Shown: positions 1-8,944, counted from the first letter of the stretch. The stretch is DNA of 64,000 bases from Rhodovarius lipocyclicus (GCF_009900765.1 NZ_JAAABL010000011.1:1-64000), one strand, 5' to 3'. A program made the numbers and translations. Notes: generated by a model from the sequence alone, not told the origin.

Positions 1-372
1 CAAAGCACAGCCGCGCATCCATCGTGGATATCTCCGTCCAGGGCATCGACCGGTCCTCCCAGTCGATAACAAAGACTGTCACCCAGGTCGCCGGTCCAAA
101 CTGTCACCAACCTAGCCGGTTTGTACCCCCCCGGACCCCCGCTCGGGGGGAAAGGAATTTCCCCCGGAGCCCCCATTCTTTTCTTTTTTGAAGTTTTCGG
201 CTTCCTGAATTATTTGATATATATATCAATAATATAAACAAAAAAACGAGTGCCGCTGAGGGCGTCGCAGAGCGGCGCCTTGCTGGGGTCCGGGGACACG
301 CGTGTCCCCGGCGGGCGGGGTTTGGGGAGGGCGGCGCCCTCCCCAATTCACCTGTGCTATCCTCAACACGCC
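1..372. other. Intergenic region with possible IS-end remnant and palindromic repeat
   Basis: No gene is supported here. Positions 75-83 and 100-108 are direct copies of ACTGTCACC with a 25-bp period, which resembles the repeated ends of some IS21/IS481-type elements, but no transposase is visible. Positions 121-239 hold one copy of a repeat found inverted near 18.6 kb. Positions 291-310 are a perfect 20-bp palindrome made of CGGGGACACG and its complement. The frame open from the left edge to a stop at 191 runs through the repeat and is not convincing coding sequence. Confidence 0.5.
121..239 (-). repeat. Palindromic intergenic repeat, copy A (inverted relative to copy B at 18.6 kb)
   Basis: Reading on the minus strand, the copy runs from an AT-rich palindrome (TTGATATATATATCAA at 214-229) through AAGAAAAGAATGGGGG to a hairpin CCGGGGGAAA-TTCC-TTTCCCCC (about 144-167). 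Copy B at 18633-18747 has the same three blocks in the same order on the plus strand. The local base composition differs sharply from the genes around it. Confidence 0.8.
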
Positions 373-1221
373 ATGCCGTCCCTCAACGCCCTCCGCGCCT
401 TCGAGGCCGCCGCCCGCCACCGCTCCATCACCCGCGCGGCCGAGGAATTGTCCGTCACCCCCGGCGCCGTCAGCCGCCAGGTGAAGGAGCTGGAGGCCGC
501 CCTGGGTGCTTCCCTGCTGGACCGCCGCCCCGACGGCCTGCACCCCACCCCCGCCGGCGCCCTGCTGGCCGAGGCCACGGGGCGCGGGCTTTCCGCCATC
601 CGCGCGGGGCTGGAGGCGGTGCGGGCCGGTCATCGGCGGCTGTCCATCGGGGCCTATTCGGCTTTCGCGCAGAAATGGCTGATCCCGCGCTGGGCGCGCT
701 TCGCCGATGCGCATCCGGATGTGGAACTGGCCCTGACCACCACCCACGCCCCCGCCGACCTGCGGCCGGAGCGTTTCGACGCCACGATATTGGTGACGGA
801 CCGCACGCAGTGGCCCGGCCACACCCTGCACCGGCTGCTGCCCATCGAGACCACGCCCGTCTGCGCGCCGGGGCCGGTGCCGGAATGGCCGCGCGCCCGG
901 CTGCTGCACGCCCGCCCCCGCCCGCGGGACTGGCCGCGCTGGCTGGCGGAGGCCGGGGTAACGGGGGTGGACGCGCTGGCGGGCCCGGTGTTCGAGAGCA
1001 TCACCCTGGCCGCCGAGGCCGCCGCCCAGGGGCTGGGCCTGGCCATGGGCATCCGCGCCCTGCTGGCCGAGGATCTCGCGGCCGACCGGTTGGTGGCGCC
1101 TTTCGCCCAGGCCCGGCTGTCCCGCCATGCCTTCGTGCTGGCCGTGCCCTCCGCCCGCGCGCGGGAGCCCGCGATCGCCGCCTTCACCGCATGGGCGCTG
1201 GCCGAAGCGGGCATGGCTTGA
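373..1221 (+). CDS. LysR-family transcriptional regulator (GcvA-like)
   Basis: A 282-residue DNA-binding regulator of usual LysR length. The N-terminus (about residues 3-62) is the winged helix-turn-helix, with the typical pattern LNALRAFEAAARH, then SITRAAEELSVTPGAVSRQV. The remainder is a periplasmic-binding-like effector domain starting near residue 90 (HRRLSIGAYSAFAQKWLIPR), a form common in the GcvA/AmpR branch. The ATG at 373 was chosen because homologous LysR proteins begin a few residues before the first helix; an upstream in-frame start at 250 would add sequence encoded by the repeat-rich leader. It lies 40 bp before the MFS gene on the same strand, so the two are probably co-transcribed and the regulator may control that carrier. 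The effector is unknown. Confidence 0.9.
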   Translation: MPSLNALRAFEAAARHRSITRAAEELSVTPGAVSRQVKELEAALGASLLDRRPDGLHPTPAGALLAEATGRGLSAIRAGLEAVRAGHRRLSIGAYSAFAQKWLIPRWARFADAHPDVELALTTTHAPADLRPERFDATILVTDRTQWPGHTLHRLLPIETTPVCAPGPVPEWPRARLLHARPRPRDWPRWLAEAGVTGVDALAGPVFESITLAAEAAAQGLGLAMGIRALLAEDLAADRLVAPFAQARLSRHAFVLAVPSARAREPAIAAFTAWALAEAGMA

Positions 1222-1261
1222 GCGCTGGACAGCGGCCCTTCGCATCCGCAGCATGCGGGGC

Positions 1262-2479
1262 ATGTCCAAGATAGAACCGCAAGCCAGACTCATACTGGCC
1301 GGCACCGCCATCACCCTGTCCATCGCCATGGGGCTGCGCCAATCCATCGGGCTGTTCATGCCCGAGGTGACGCGGGAGCTGGGTATTTCCGTTTCCGACT
1401 TCACGCTGGCCATCGCGATGCAGAACCTGGCCTGGGGGCTGGGGCAGCCGGTGGTGGGCGCGCTGGTGCCGCGCATCGGCTTCCGGCCGATCCTGGTGGG
1501 CACGGCGGGGCTGTATGTGCTGGGCATGGCCTGCTTCGCGCTGGCCCAGGGGCAATTGGGCGTGATGCTGGGGGCGGGCATTCTGATGGGGCTGTCGCTG
1601 GCGGGCACGGCCTCGGCCATGGCGATGGCCGTGGCCTCACGCCCCGTGCCGCTGGCGGTGCGCAGCACGGTGCTGGGGGTGGTCTCGGCCGCGGGGTCGA
1701 TGGGGGCGATGATCGCCGCCCCCATCGGGCAGGCGCTGTTGCAGGGCTATGGCTGGCGGGCGGGCGTGTGGGGGTTCGCGGCGCTGGCGGCGCTGATGAT
1801 CCCCTCGGCCTTCCTGGCCGCGCGGGTGGACCGCGTGGCGCTGCCCACCCCCCAGCGCGGGGCGGAGCAGAACGGCCGCGCCGTGATGGCCCAGGCCCTG
1901 CGCAGCCCGCGCTACATGGTCATGGTCTTCGCCTATTCCGTCTGCGGCCTGCAGCTGGTGTTCCTGACGACGCATCTGCCCAGCTATCTGACGCTGTGCG
2001 GCCTGGACCCGATGCTGGGCGCGCAGGCGCTGGCCACCATCGGCGCCTTCAACGTGTTGGGCAGCCTGGCGGCGGGCTGGGCGGGGCAGCGGGCGTCCAA
2101 GCCGCTGCTGCTGGGCTGTATCTATACGGCGCGCTCGCTGACGCTGCTGTGGTATTTCGCCACCCCACCCAGCCCCGCCTCCACCCTGGTCTTCGCGGCG
2201 ATGATGGGCTTCCTGTGGCTGGGCGTGGCCCCGCTGATGGCGGGCGCGGTGGGCGAGATGTATGGCCTGCGCTGGCAGCCCATGCTGCAGGGCGTGGCCT
2301 TCATGTCGCACCAGATCGGCAGCTTCTTGGGCGCGTTCGGCGGCGGGCTGCTGTTCGACTGGCTGGGCGACTACACGCTGGCGGTGCAGCTGGGCGTGGG
2401 CATGGGGCTGTGCGCCGGGCTGGCGCAGATCGGGTTTTCCGGGGCCTGGCCAGGCAGGCCCCGGGCACGGGTGGCGTGA
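1262..2479 (+). CDS. MFS transporter
   Basis: A 405-residue inner-membrane protein with about 12 hydrophobic segments, typical of the major facilitator superfamily. The first segment (LILAGTAITLSIAMGLRQS) is followed by a loop and the second helix with GLGQPVVGALVPRIGFRP, which resembles the conserved loop between helices 2 and 3. The start at 1262 (MSKIEPQ) was chosen over 1253 and over far-upstream starts because it gives a normal short cytoplasmic N-terminus. The gene follows the LysR regulator closely on the same strand. The substrate cannot be inferred; sequence style fits the monocarboxylate/oxalate-formate antiporter-like MFS group. Confidence 0.88.
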   Translation: MSKIEPQARLILAGTAITLSIAMGLRQSIGLFMPEVTRELGISVSDFTLAIAMQNLAWGLGQPVVGALVPRIGFRPILVGTAGLYVLGMACFALAQGQLGVMLGAGILMGLSLAGTASAMAMAVASRPVPLAVRSTVLGVVSAAGSMGAMIAAPIGQALLQGYGWRAGVWGFAALAALMIPSAFLAARVDRVALPTPQRGAEQNGRAVMAQALRSPRYMVMVFAYSVCGLQLVFLTTHLPSYLTLCGLDPMLGAQALATIGAFNVLGSLAAGWAGQRASKPLLLGCIYTARSLTLLWYFATPPSPASTLVFAAMMGFLWLGVAPLMAGAVGEMYGLRWQPMLQGVAFMSHQIGSFLGAFGGGLLFDWLGDYTLAVQLGVGMGLCAGLAQIGFSGAWPGRPRARVA

Positions 2480-2589
2480 TCATGCCGACGGCACCCGGCG
2501 ATGGCTGATGGCCAAGGCCGCGAACGCGGCCCGCCGGCAGTCCGGCGAAGCCAAGCGAACCGGAGGTTCGCGCCCGGCGTCTGAGGGCA

Positions 2590-3564
2590 TCAACTCATGC
2601 GCAGGCCAAGCCGGCGGATCACCGCCGCCTCCTCCTCCATCGTGCGCAGCGCCGCCGTGCGGTAGTCGTCGCTGTTCATGTAGATCAGCGGCATGTCGAA
2701 GCGGTTCAGCGTCGCCACATGGGCGGGGTCGTACAGCGCGGTCTTGAAGGCATCGTGCAGCACCCGCACCACGCCCGGGTCCATTCCCTTGGGCCCCGCC
2801 AGCCCATAGGGAGAGGTGGAGACGATGTCCGTCCCCGTCTCCCTCAAGGTCGGCGCATCCGGATAGCGCGCGGCGCGCTCGGCGCCCCAGGTGCACAGCA
2901 GCCGGAACTGCCCGGCATCCACCAGCGGGCCCCAGCTGGTGCTGTCGGCCATGGCGCTGGTCTGCCCGCTCAGCAGCGCCTGCGCGTTGTCCGAGCCACC
3001 GCGGAACGGCACATGCAGGAACTCGATGCCCTGCTCGGCCGCGATGCGTTCCATGGTGATGTGCAGCGTGGTGCCCACCCCCGGCGAGCCATAGGACACC
3101 CGGCCCGGGTTCGCCTTGGCATGGGCCAGGAATTCCTGCCACGTCCGCCAGGGCGCGTCGGCCTTCACCACCACCCCGAACAGATAGCCGGTCAGGTGGA
3201 TGATATAGGTGAAGTCCTTCGTCACATCCCAGGTCGGGCGGCTGGTCATCACCGGCAGGCGGAAGGCGGTGATGGGCAGTTGGCCCACCAGATAGCCGTC
3301 GCCGCGCGGCTCCGCCGCCATCATCTGCGCGCCCAGCGTGCCGCTGACCCCGCCCCGGTTCTCGATCACCACCGTCTGCCCCAGGATGCGGGAGGCGACA
3401 TCGGCCAGCGAGCGCATCTGCCCGTCGGAGGACCCGCCGGCGGGCCATGGCACGATCATGCGGATGGAGCGGTTGGGAAAGCCCGGTTGCGCCAATGCGG
3501 GGGTGGCCAGCGCCGACGTGCCGGCAAGCGCCAGCAGCGCACGGCGCCCCATGAATGGGGACAT
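2590..3564 (-). CDS. Tripartite tricarboxylate transporter substrate-binding protein (Bug family)
   Basis: A 324-residue periplasmic binding protein of the Bug/TctC family, usual length about 320. The N-terminus is an export signal (GRRALLALAGTSALATPALAQ). Mature-domain landmarks are PNRSIRMIVPWPAGGSSDGQMR near residue 30, GQTVVIENRGGVSGTLGAQ, VSYGSPGVGTTLHITMERI and HVPFRGGSDNAQALLSGQ, all in family order. Such proteins capture carboxylates for TctA/TctB permeases, but no TctA or TctB gene is in this window. The gene is divergent from the lactate-permease-like gene, with 154 bp between them. A GAGGAGG ribosome site lies just upstream of the start. Confidence 0.93.
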   Translation of the reverse strand: MSPFMGRRALLALAGTSALATPALAQPGFPNRSIRMIVPWPAGGSSDGQMRSLADVASRILGQTVVIENRGGVSGTLGAQMMAAEPRGDGYLVGQLPITAFRLPVMTSRPTWDVTKDFTYIIHLTGYLFGVVVKADAPWRTWQEFLAHAKANPGRVSYGSPGVGTTLHITMERIAAEQGIEFLHVPFRGGSDNAQALLSGQTSAMADSTSWGPLVDAGQFRLLCTWGAERAARYPDAPTLRETGTDIVSTSPYGLAGPKGMDPGVVRVLHDAFKTALYDPAHVATLNRFDMPLIYMNSDDYRTAALRTMEEEAAVIRRLGLRMS

Positions 3565-3582
3565 GCTCGTTTCCTCCTCGAT

Positions 3583-3603
3583 GCGCGCGGTTGCTCCGCG
3601 CGC
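3583..3603 (-). promoter_or_regulatory. Hairpin in the 5' leader of the Bug gene
   Basis: A perfect inverted repeat of 8 bp arms (GCGCGCGG and CCGCGCGC) around TTGCT sits directly upstream of the ribosome-binding site of the minus-strand Bug gene. It could be an operator or a stabilising leader hairpin; there is no T-run, so a terminator is unlikely. Confidence 0.4.
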
Positions 3604-3718
3604 TTGGGGGTAGTTTCCTGGTCATGGGCCGGCGGAGCAAGCCAGAATCGCGGCGCATCCGCGCCATGCGGCGGCGGCGGGGTGCGCCCGCCCCGGGGCC
3701 ATTGCATGGTGCGGGGTA

Positions 3719-5098
3719 ATGATCCTTCTCGAAGCCCTGCCATTGCTGTTGCTGCTGGGGCTACTGGCCACCGGGCGCGCCAACCCGGTGATGGCTTGCC
3801 TGCTGGCCCTGGCCGCCAGCCTGCCGGCGCTGGCGCTGAAGCATGGCGCGGGCCTGCCGGCCCTGCTGCTGGAGGAGACGGTGCTGGGCGGCTTCCTGGC
3901 CATCGCGCCGATGGCGATCGTGGCGGGCGGGCTCGCCTTCCATGCCGCCGTCGCCGCCGCGCCGGGCACCGAGGAGCGCCACACCCCCGACCCCGCGCGC
4001 ATCTTCGCCGCCGTGGTGCCGCTGGGGGCCTTCCTGGAATGCGTCACGGGTTTCGCGGTGGGGGCGGTGTTCGCGCTGTCCTCGCTGCGGGCGATGGGGG
4101 TGCGGGGCGCGGTGGCGGCGGCGCTGGCCGTGCAGTCGCTGACGCTGGTGCCCTGGGGCGGGCTGGGGCCTGGCACCGCGCTGGGCAGCGCGCTGGCGGG
4201 GGTGCCGGCCCAGGCCACGGCGCAGGTCGCGGCCCTGCCCACCGTGCTGTGGATGCTGCTGAACCTGCCGCTGATCTGGCACCTGCAATCCCTGGCCGGC
4301 GCCCCGCCGGACCTGCGGGAGAGGCTGGCCCAATCCGCGCTGATGACCCTGATGCTGGGCCTGTTGCTGCTGGCCAACTGGGTGCTGCCGTATGAGATCG
4401 CGGGCGTGGTCGCCACCGGGCTGACGGCCATTCCCGCCCTGTGGCGCGCGGGGCCGCCCGCCCGGCTGGGGGCGGCGCTGCGGCTGGCCGCGCCCTATCT
4501 GCTGCTGGTGGCGGCGCTGCTGGGTGCGCGGCTGGTGCAGGACGCGCCGGCCTGGCACCCCTTCGCGGCCTATCCGGGCTTTCCGCTGACCCATGTGGCC
4601 GTGGTGCTGGCCCTGGTGGCGGGCGGGCTGCTGCTGGCGCGCGGGCGGCTCGCCCAAGGGGTGGGCGCGCTGGCCCGGGCCCGCCGGCCGGCGCTGGCCA
4701 TGCTGCTGTATGTGATCCTGGGCCGCTGGCTGGCCGGGGGCGGGGTGGCGGCCGAGCTGGCCCAGGCCCTGGCCAGCGGGCTGGGGCAGGCCGCGCCCTT
4801 CGCCATCACGCCCATGGCGCTGCTGTCGGGCATCATCACCGGCAGCAATGTGGGCAGCAACGCCGCGCTGATGCCGGTGCAGGCGGCGCTGGGGGCGGCC
4901 TTCGGCATGCCGCCCGCGCTGGTCGCGGGGTTGCAGAGCTTCGCCGGCGGCGGCGGGGCGGGGATGAGTGCGGCGGGGCTGGCCATGCTGTGCGGGCTGC
5001 TGGCCGATGGCACCCGGCCCGGGCCGGTGTGGCGGCTGCTGCTGCCCAGCATGGCGGCGCTGCTGGCGGCGGGCACGCTGATGCTGCTGCTGGGGTAG
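3719..5098 (+). CDS. L-lactate permease-like transporter (LctP family)
   Basis: A 459-residue, very hydrophobic inner-membrane protein with about 12-14 predicted helices. Several blocks recall the LctP lactate/glycolate permease family: FLECVTGFAVGAVF near residue 105, LSGIITGSNVGSNAALMPVQ near residue 378, and a glycine-rich stretch FAGGGGAGMSAAGLAMLCGL near residue 405. The family imports 2-hydroxymonocarboxylates with protons. The protein is shorter than Escherichia coli LctP (about 550 residues). The ATG at 3719 gives a first helix immediately. It is divergent from a carboxylate-binding protein gene, so the locus may serve carboxylate uptake. The substrate is inferred. Confidence 0.72.
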   Translation: MILLEALPLLLLLGLLATGRANPVMACLLALAASLPALALKHGAGLPALLLEETVLGGFLAIAPMAIVAGGLAFHAAVAAAPGTEERHTPDPARIFAAVVPLGAFLECVTGFAVGAVFALSSLRAMGVRGAVAAALAVQSLTLVPWGGLGPGTALGSALAGVPAQATAQVAALPTVLWMLLNLPLIWHLQSLAGAPPDLRERLAQSALMTLMLGLLLLANWVLPYEIAGVVATGLTAIPALWRAGPPARLGAALRLAAPYLLLVAALLGARLVQDAPAWHPFAAYPGFPLTHVAVVLALVAGGLLLARGRLAQGVGALARARRPALAMLLYVILGRWLAGGGVAAELAQALASGLGQAAPFAITPMALLSGIITGSNVGSNAALMPVQAALGAAFGMPPALVAGLQSFAGGGGAGMSAAGLAMLCGLLADGTRPGPVWRLLLPSMAALLAAGTLMLLLG

Positions 5099-5161
5099 GG
5101 CGCCGGATTCAGTATCCCGCCCGCTTTACGGCGCGCGCCATCTGGGGCACGTCATGCCCCC

Positions 5162-6175
5162 ATGACCCAGATCGTCGAAACGGATGTCGCCATCATCGGG
5201 GCGGGCCCGGCCGGGCTGTTCGCGGTGTTCGAGTGCGGCATGCTCAAGATGCGCACCGCCTTGATCGACACGCTCGAGGCTGTCGGCGGCCAGTGCAGTG
5301 CACTGTATCCAGAAAAGCCCATCTATGACGTGCCGGGCTTTCCGGCCGTGCAGGCGGGCGATCTGATCGAGAACCTCAAGGCCCAGGCCGCCCCCTTCAA
5401 GCCGGTGGAGCTGCTGGCCCAGCGGGTCGAGACCCTGGCGCCGGAGGGCGAGGGCTTCGTGCTGGGCACCAGCGCCGGCAACACGGTGCGGGCCAAGGCG
5501 GTCATCATCGCGGCCGGCGCCGGCGCCTTCGGCCCCAACCGCCCGCCGCTGGAACGCTTGCCGGAATTCGAGGCCACGGGTTCCGTGCGCTACATGGTGG
5601 CCCGGCGCGAGGAATTCCGCGGTAAGCGCATCGTCATCGCCGGCGGCGGCGACAGCGCGGTGGACTGGGCGCTGAGCCTGAAGGACGTGGCCGCCCAGGT
5701 GGTGGTGGTGCACCGCCGCCCGAAATTCCGCGCCGCCCCCGAAACCGCCGCCCAGCTGGAGGAAGCCGCGGCCCGCGGCGAGATCGAGCTGGCCATCCCC
5801 TATCAGCTGCATGGCCTCGAAGGCGAGAACGGCCGCCTGGAAGCCGTGACCCTGGCCACGCTGAAGGGCGAGATCCGCCGCGTGGAGGCCGACCACCTGC
5901 TGGCCTTCTTCGGCCTGTCCACCGAGCTCGGCCCCGTCGCCGAATGGGGGCTGGGGCTGGAGCGCAGCCACATCGCGGTGGAAGCCGCGACCTGCGAGAC
6001 CTCTTTGCCCGGCGTGTATGCGATCGGCGATGTGGCGACCTATCCGGGCAAGCTGAAGCTGATCCTGCAGGGCTTCTCGGAGGGCGCGATGGCGGCCCAT
6101 GCCATCCACCCGCGCGTGTTCCCCGGCCAGGCGCTGCATTTCGAATACAGCACGAGCAAGGGCGTCGGCGGCTAG
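5162..6175 (+). CDS. Ferredoxin--NADP(+) reductase, thioredoxin-reductase type
   Basis: A 337-residue FAD flavoprotein of the YumC/TrxR-like FNR class, which passes electrons between NADPH and ferredoxin or flavodoxin in the cytoplasm. The FAD site VAIIGAGPAGL is near residue 10 and the NADP site IVIAGGGDSAVDWAL near residue 160. The second FAD motif is YAIGDVATYPGKLKLILQGF near residue 285, followed by the class-typical tail EYSTSKGV. Redox cysteines of true thioredoxin reductase (CxxC) are absent, which supports FNR. It is followed 6 bp later by the membrane protein gene at 6182, so the two may share a transcript. Confidence 0.92.
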   Translation: MTQIVETDVAIIGAGPAGLFAVFECGMLKMRTALIDTLEAVGGQCSALYPEKPIYDVPGFPAVQAGDLIENLKAQAAPFKPVELLAQRVETLAPEGEGFVLGTSAGNTVRAKAVIIAAGAGAFGPNRPPLERLPEFEATGSVRYMVARREEFRGKRIVIAGGGDSAVDWALSLKDVAAQVVVVHRRPKFRAAPETAAQLEEAAARGEIELAIPYQLHGLEGENGRLEAVTLATLKGEIRRVEADHLLAFFGLSTELGPVAEWGLGLERSHIAVEAATCETSLPGVYAIGDVATYPGKLKLILQGFSEGAMAAHAIHPRVFPGQALHFEYSTSKGVGG

Positions 6176-6181
6176 GCCGCC

Positions 6182-6964
6182 ATGCTCGCCGCGCTGCTGC
6201 TGAAGGCGCTGCTGACCGGCGGCATCGTGGCGGTGGCGGCCGTGGCGGCGGGGCGCATGGGGCCGGTCTGGGGCGGGCTGATCGCCACGCTGCCGGTCTC
6301 CGCCGGGCCCGCCTTCGCGCTGCTGGCGCTGGAGCACCCGCCGGCCTTCGTGGCGGGCGTGGCCCAGGCGGCGCTGGCCAGCAATGTGGCGACCGCGCTG
6401 TATCTGTTCCTGCTGGTGCGCGGGCTGCCCCGGCTGGGGCTGCTGCGCGGCATGGCGCTGGCCATCCCGGCCTGGGCGGGGCTGGCGGCGCTGCTGCTGT
6501 GGCTGGCCCCGGGCTATGGCCTGGCGCTGGGGCTGAACGCGCTGGCCTATGGGCTGGCGATCCGGGGCACCGCGCCCGCCCTGGCCGAGGGCCCGCCCGT
6601 GGCGCTGCGCCCGGCGCGCTGGTGGGAATTGCCGCTGCGCGCCAGCCTGCTGGGGCTGATGGTGGCCAGCGTGGTGTCGCTGGCGGGGCATTTGGGCGCG
6701 CTGCTGACGGGGCTGGGCACCATGTTCCCGGTGGCGCTGACGGCGCTGACCGTCGCCACCGTGCCGCGCATGGGCGCGGTGGGCACCGCCAGGCTGCTGG
6801 CCGGGGCCACCCGGGGTATGCTGGGCTTCGTGGCCTTCATGGCGGTGCTGGCCGGGCTGGCGGGCCCGATGGGCACCCTGCCGGCGCTGGGGCTGGGGGT
6901 GCTGGCGAACTTGTGCTGGGGCGCGGGCGTGCTGCTGCTGCGCCGCCTGCGCCGGCCCGGTTAG
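6182..6964 (+). CDS. Polytopic membrane protein with internal duplication, unknown function
   Basis: A 260-residue protein with about 8 hydrophobic helices and no soluble domain. It is made of two related halves. Residues 8-50 (KALLTGGIVAVAAVAAG followed by a GGLIATLP motif) resemble residues 153-192 (RASLLGLMVASVVSLAG followed by a GALLTGLG motif). The pattern recalls small GlpM/DUF3147-type membrane proteins fused in tandem, but that is a resemblance by eye. The start lies 6 bp after the FNR stop. Its stop codon overlaps the stop of the convergent HPt gene. No transport motif was recognised. Confidence 0.75.
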   Translation: MLAALLLKALLTGGIVAVAAVAAGRMGPVWGGLIATLPVSAGPAFALLALEHPPAFVAGVAQAALASNVATALYLFLLVRGLPRLGLLRGMALAIPAWAGLAALLLWLAPGYGLALGLNALAYGLAIRGTAPALAEGPPVALRPARWWELPLRASLLGLMVASVVSLAGHLGALLTGLGTMFPVALTALTVATVPRMGAVGTARLLAGATRGMLGFVAFMAVLAGLAGPMGTLPALGLGVLANLCWGAGVLLLRRLRRPG

Positions 6965-7308
6965 GCCATCCCCAGCGCGGCCAGCGCCGGGGGAATTTCC
7001 TGCTCGACCACCTGCATCGGGGCTTCCAGCGGCGCGTTGGACTGCTTCGCCGCGTTCTCCAGCCCGGCCAGGGCGGCCGCCAGGGGCTTCAGGCCGAAAT
7101 TCGCGGCCATGCCCTTCAGCGCATGGGCGTGCTCACGTGCCAGTTCGCGCTGGCGCAGGGCGATGGCGGCGCGCAGCTGGGGCGCGCGGGCCAGCAATTC
7201 CTCACCGCACAGCCGCGCCACCGAGGGCGGAATGGCGAAAGCGGCCGGGGCCGTCCCCATGGGGCGCTTCCCTTGCATGCCTTGGCGATGAGATGCGGTA
7301 TCGATCAT
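6961..7308 (-). CDS. HPt-domain histidine phosphotransfer protein
   Basis: A 115-residue cytoplasmic protein consisting almost entirely of an HPt four-helix-bundle domain. The phosphoacceptor motif AHALKGMAANFGL contains the candidate His62, followed by a helix LAAALAGLENAAKQ. HPt proteins relay phosphate between hybrid kinases and response regulators. No kinase or receiver gene lies nearby, so it is an orphan relay here. A shorter start at 7260 (MGTAPAAF) has an AAGGGA ribosome site about 8 bases upstream and is equally plausible. The 3' end overlaps the stop of the convergent membrane-protein gene by sharing TTAG. Confidence 0.8.
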   Translation of the reverse strand: MIDTASHRQGMQGKRPMGTAPAAFAIPPSVARLCGEELLARAPQLRAAIALRQRELAREHAHALKGMAANFGLKPLAAALAGLENAAKQSNAPLEAPMQVVEQEIPPALAALGMA

Positions 7309-7631
7309 GCGGCTAGTTCTGCCTCACATCCCCGTGTGGAGGGAAAACACACTCCCGTGAGCGGCATGCCCCACAACCATGGCGGGAGGTCTGTACCTGG
7401 ATGCAGCCGCTGGCAACGGCGTTCCCGTTAAGATTGTATTCATTTTCAGTTTTTCGGGGGTGAAACGGCGCCATCCCGCCCCGCCGCGCGCGCATTCCCC
7501 GGTGGGCGGCGCTTGCCCAACCCTTGAGGCTCTGCGATGTTCCGCCCCGCTCCAGGAACCTCAGAAGGCTTGGCGCGGGGCCGGGCCTACGGGATACGCA
7601 GCCGCCCCCGCACGGGCGCAAGGAAGACGCA
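7309..7631. other. Intergenic region upstream of icd
   Basis: This 323-bp gap separates the divergent HPt and icd genes and must hold both promoters. The stretch around 7428-7458 is locally AT-rich (TTAAGATTGTATTCATTTTC) and is the best promoter area, but no clear -35/-10 pair can be fixed. No small gene or structured RNA was recognised. Confidence 0.4.
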
Positions 7632-8843
7632 ATGGCGAAGATCAAGGTCAAGACCCCGGTCGTCGAGCTCGACGGCGATGAGATGACGCGCATCATCTGG
7701 GGCTTCATCAAGGAGAAGCTGATTCTCCCGTACCTGGACATCGACCTGAAGTATTACGATCTCGGCATCGAATACCGTGACCAGACCGACGACCAGGTGA
7801 CGGTGGACAGCGCCCTGGCCATCAAGAAGTACGGCGTGGGCGTGAAGTGCGCCACCATCACCCCGGACGAGGCGCGGGTGAAGGAATTCGGCCTGAAGAA
7901 GATGTGGAAGTCCCCCAACGGGACCATCCGCAACATCCTCGACGGCACGATCTTCCGTGAGCCGATCATCTGCAAGAACGTGCCCCGTCTGGTGCCGCAC
8001 TGGTCCAAGCCGATCGTGGTCGGCCGCCATGCCTTCGGCGACATCTACCGCTCGGTGGAGATGAAGGTGCCGGGTGCCGGTACCGTGAAGATGGTCTACA
8101 CGCCCGAGGGCGGCGAGGCCCAGGAAATCGGCGAGTTCGCCTTCAAGGGCGCCGGCGTCGCGATGATGCAGCACAACATCAACGCCTCGATCGAGGGCTT
8201 TGCCCGCGCCAGCCTGAACTATGGCCTGTCGCGCAACTACTCGGTGTACTTCAGCCACAAGAACACCATCCTGAAGGCCTATGACGGCAGCTTCAAGGAC
8301 ATCTTCCGCGCCATCTACGACGCCGAGTTCAAGGCGGAGTTCGAGAAGCGTGGCCTGACCTATGAGGACCGCCTGATCGACGACATGGTGGCCAGCGCCC
8401 TGAAGTGGGAAGGCGGCTATGTCTGGGCCTGCAAGAACTACGACGGCGACGTGCAGTCCGACATCGTGGCGCAGGGCTTCGGCTCGCTCGGCCTGATGAC
8501 CTCCGTGCTGCTCTCCCCCGATGGTTCCACGGTCGAGTCCGAGGCCGCCCACGGCACTGTGACCCGCCATTACCGTGAGCACCAGAAGGGCCGCGAGACC
8601 TCGACCAACCCGATCGCGTCGATCTTCGCCTGGACGCGCGGCCTGGCCTATCGCGGCAAGTTCGACGGCACGCAGGATGTGGTGGATTTCGCCAACGCCC
8701 TGGAAGCCGTGTGCGTGGAGACGGTGGAAGCCGGCGACATGACCAAGGACCTGGCGCTGCTGATCGACAAGAAGCAGCCCTACCTGAACACCCAGGCCTT
8801 CCTCGACAAGCTGGACGAGAACCTGAAGAAGAAGATGGCCTGA
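7632..8843 (+). CDS. icd: NADP-dependent isocitrate dehydrogenase
   Basis: A 403-residue enzyme of the dimeric eukaryotic-type (type II) NADP-IDH subfamily, common in alphaproteobacteria. It oxidises isocitrate to 2-oxoglutarate with NADPH formation in the TCA cycle. Recognised blocks are [14 protein letters not shown] at the N-terminus, [20 protein letters not shown] (substrate site), [40 protein letters not shown] (metal-binding aspartates) and [12 protein letters not shown] (NADP site). The start MAKIKVKTP at 7632 has GGAAGA just upstream. It is monocistronic: a strong terminator follows 24 bp after the stop. Confidence 0.97.
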   Translation: MAKIKVKTPVVELDGDEMTRIIWGFIKEKLILPYLDIDLKYYDLGIEYRDQTDDQVTVDSALAIKKYGVGVKCATITPDEARVKEFGLKKMWKSPNGTIRNILDGTIFREPIICKNVPRLVPHWSKPIVVGRHAFGDIYRSVEMKVPGAGTVKMVYTPEGGEAQEIGEFAFKGAGVAMMQHNINASIEGFARASLNYGLSRNYSVYFSHKNTILKAYDGSFKDIFRAIYDAEFKAEFEKRGLTYEDRLIDDMVASALKWEGGYVWACKNYDGDVQSDIVAQGFGSLGLMTSVLLSPDGSTVESEAAHGTVTRHYREHQKGRETSTNPIASIFAWTRGLAYRGKFDGTQDVVDFANALEAVCVETVEAGDMTKDLALLIDKKQPYLNTQAFLDKLDENLKKKMA

Positions 8844-8867
8844 AGCAGCCGCTTCGACCATCACGAG

Positions 8868-8898
8868 GGGCGGGTGCCGAGAGGCGCCCGCCCTTTTT
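8868..8898 (+). terminator. Rho-independent terminator of icd
   Basis: GGGCGGGTGCC at 8868-8878 pairs with GGCGCCCGCCC at 8883-8893 across the tetraloop GAGA, with a single G-T pair, and is followed by TTTTT. This is a textbook intrinsic terminator. Confidence 0.92.
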
Positions 8899-8944
8899 CG
8901 TGCCCGGTTGTCATCAGAACATCCCGGCCCCGTCACGCCATTCT

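Noticed and set aside
3-191. Open frame running in from the left edge
   Set aside because: It reads through the palindromic repeat with low-complexity Pro/Arg/Phe codons and matches no family; it could be a gene end but cannot be supported.
2590-5098. A complete tripartite tricarboxylate transporter
   Set aside because: Only the Bug binding protein is present; the adjacent membrane gene looks like a lactate permease rather than TctA, and no TctB was found.
7379-7681. A small plus-strand gene upstream of icd
   Set aside because: It overlaps the icd start in another frame, has Arg/Ala/Pro-rich sequence and no ribosome site or family match.
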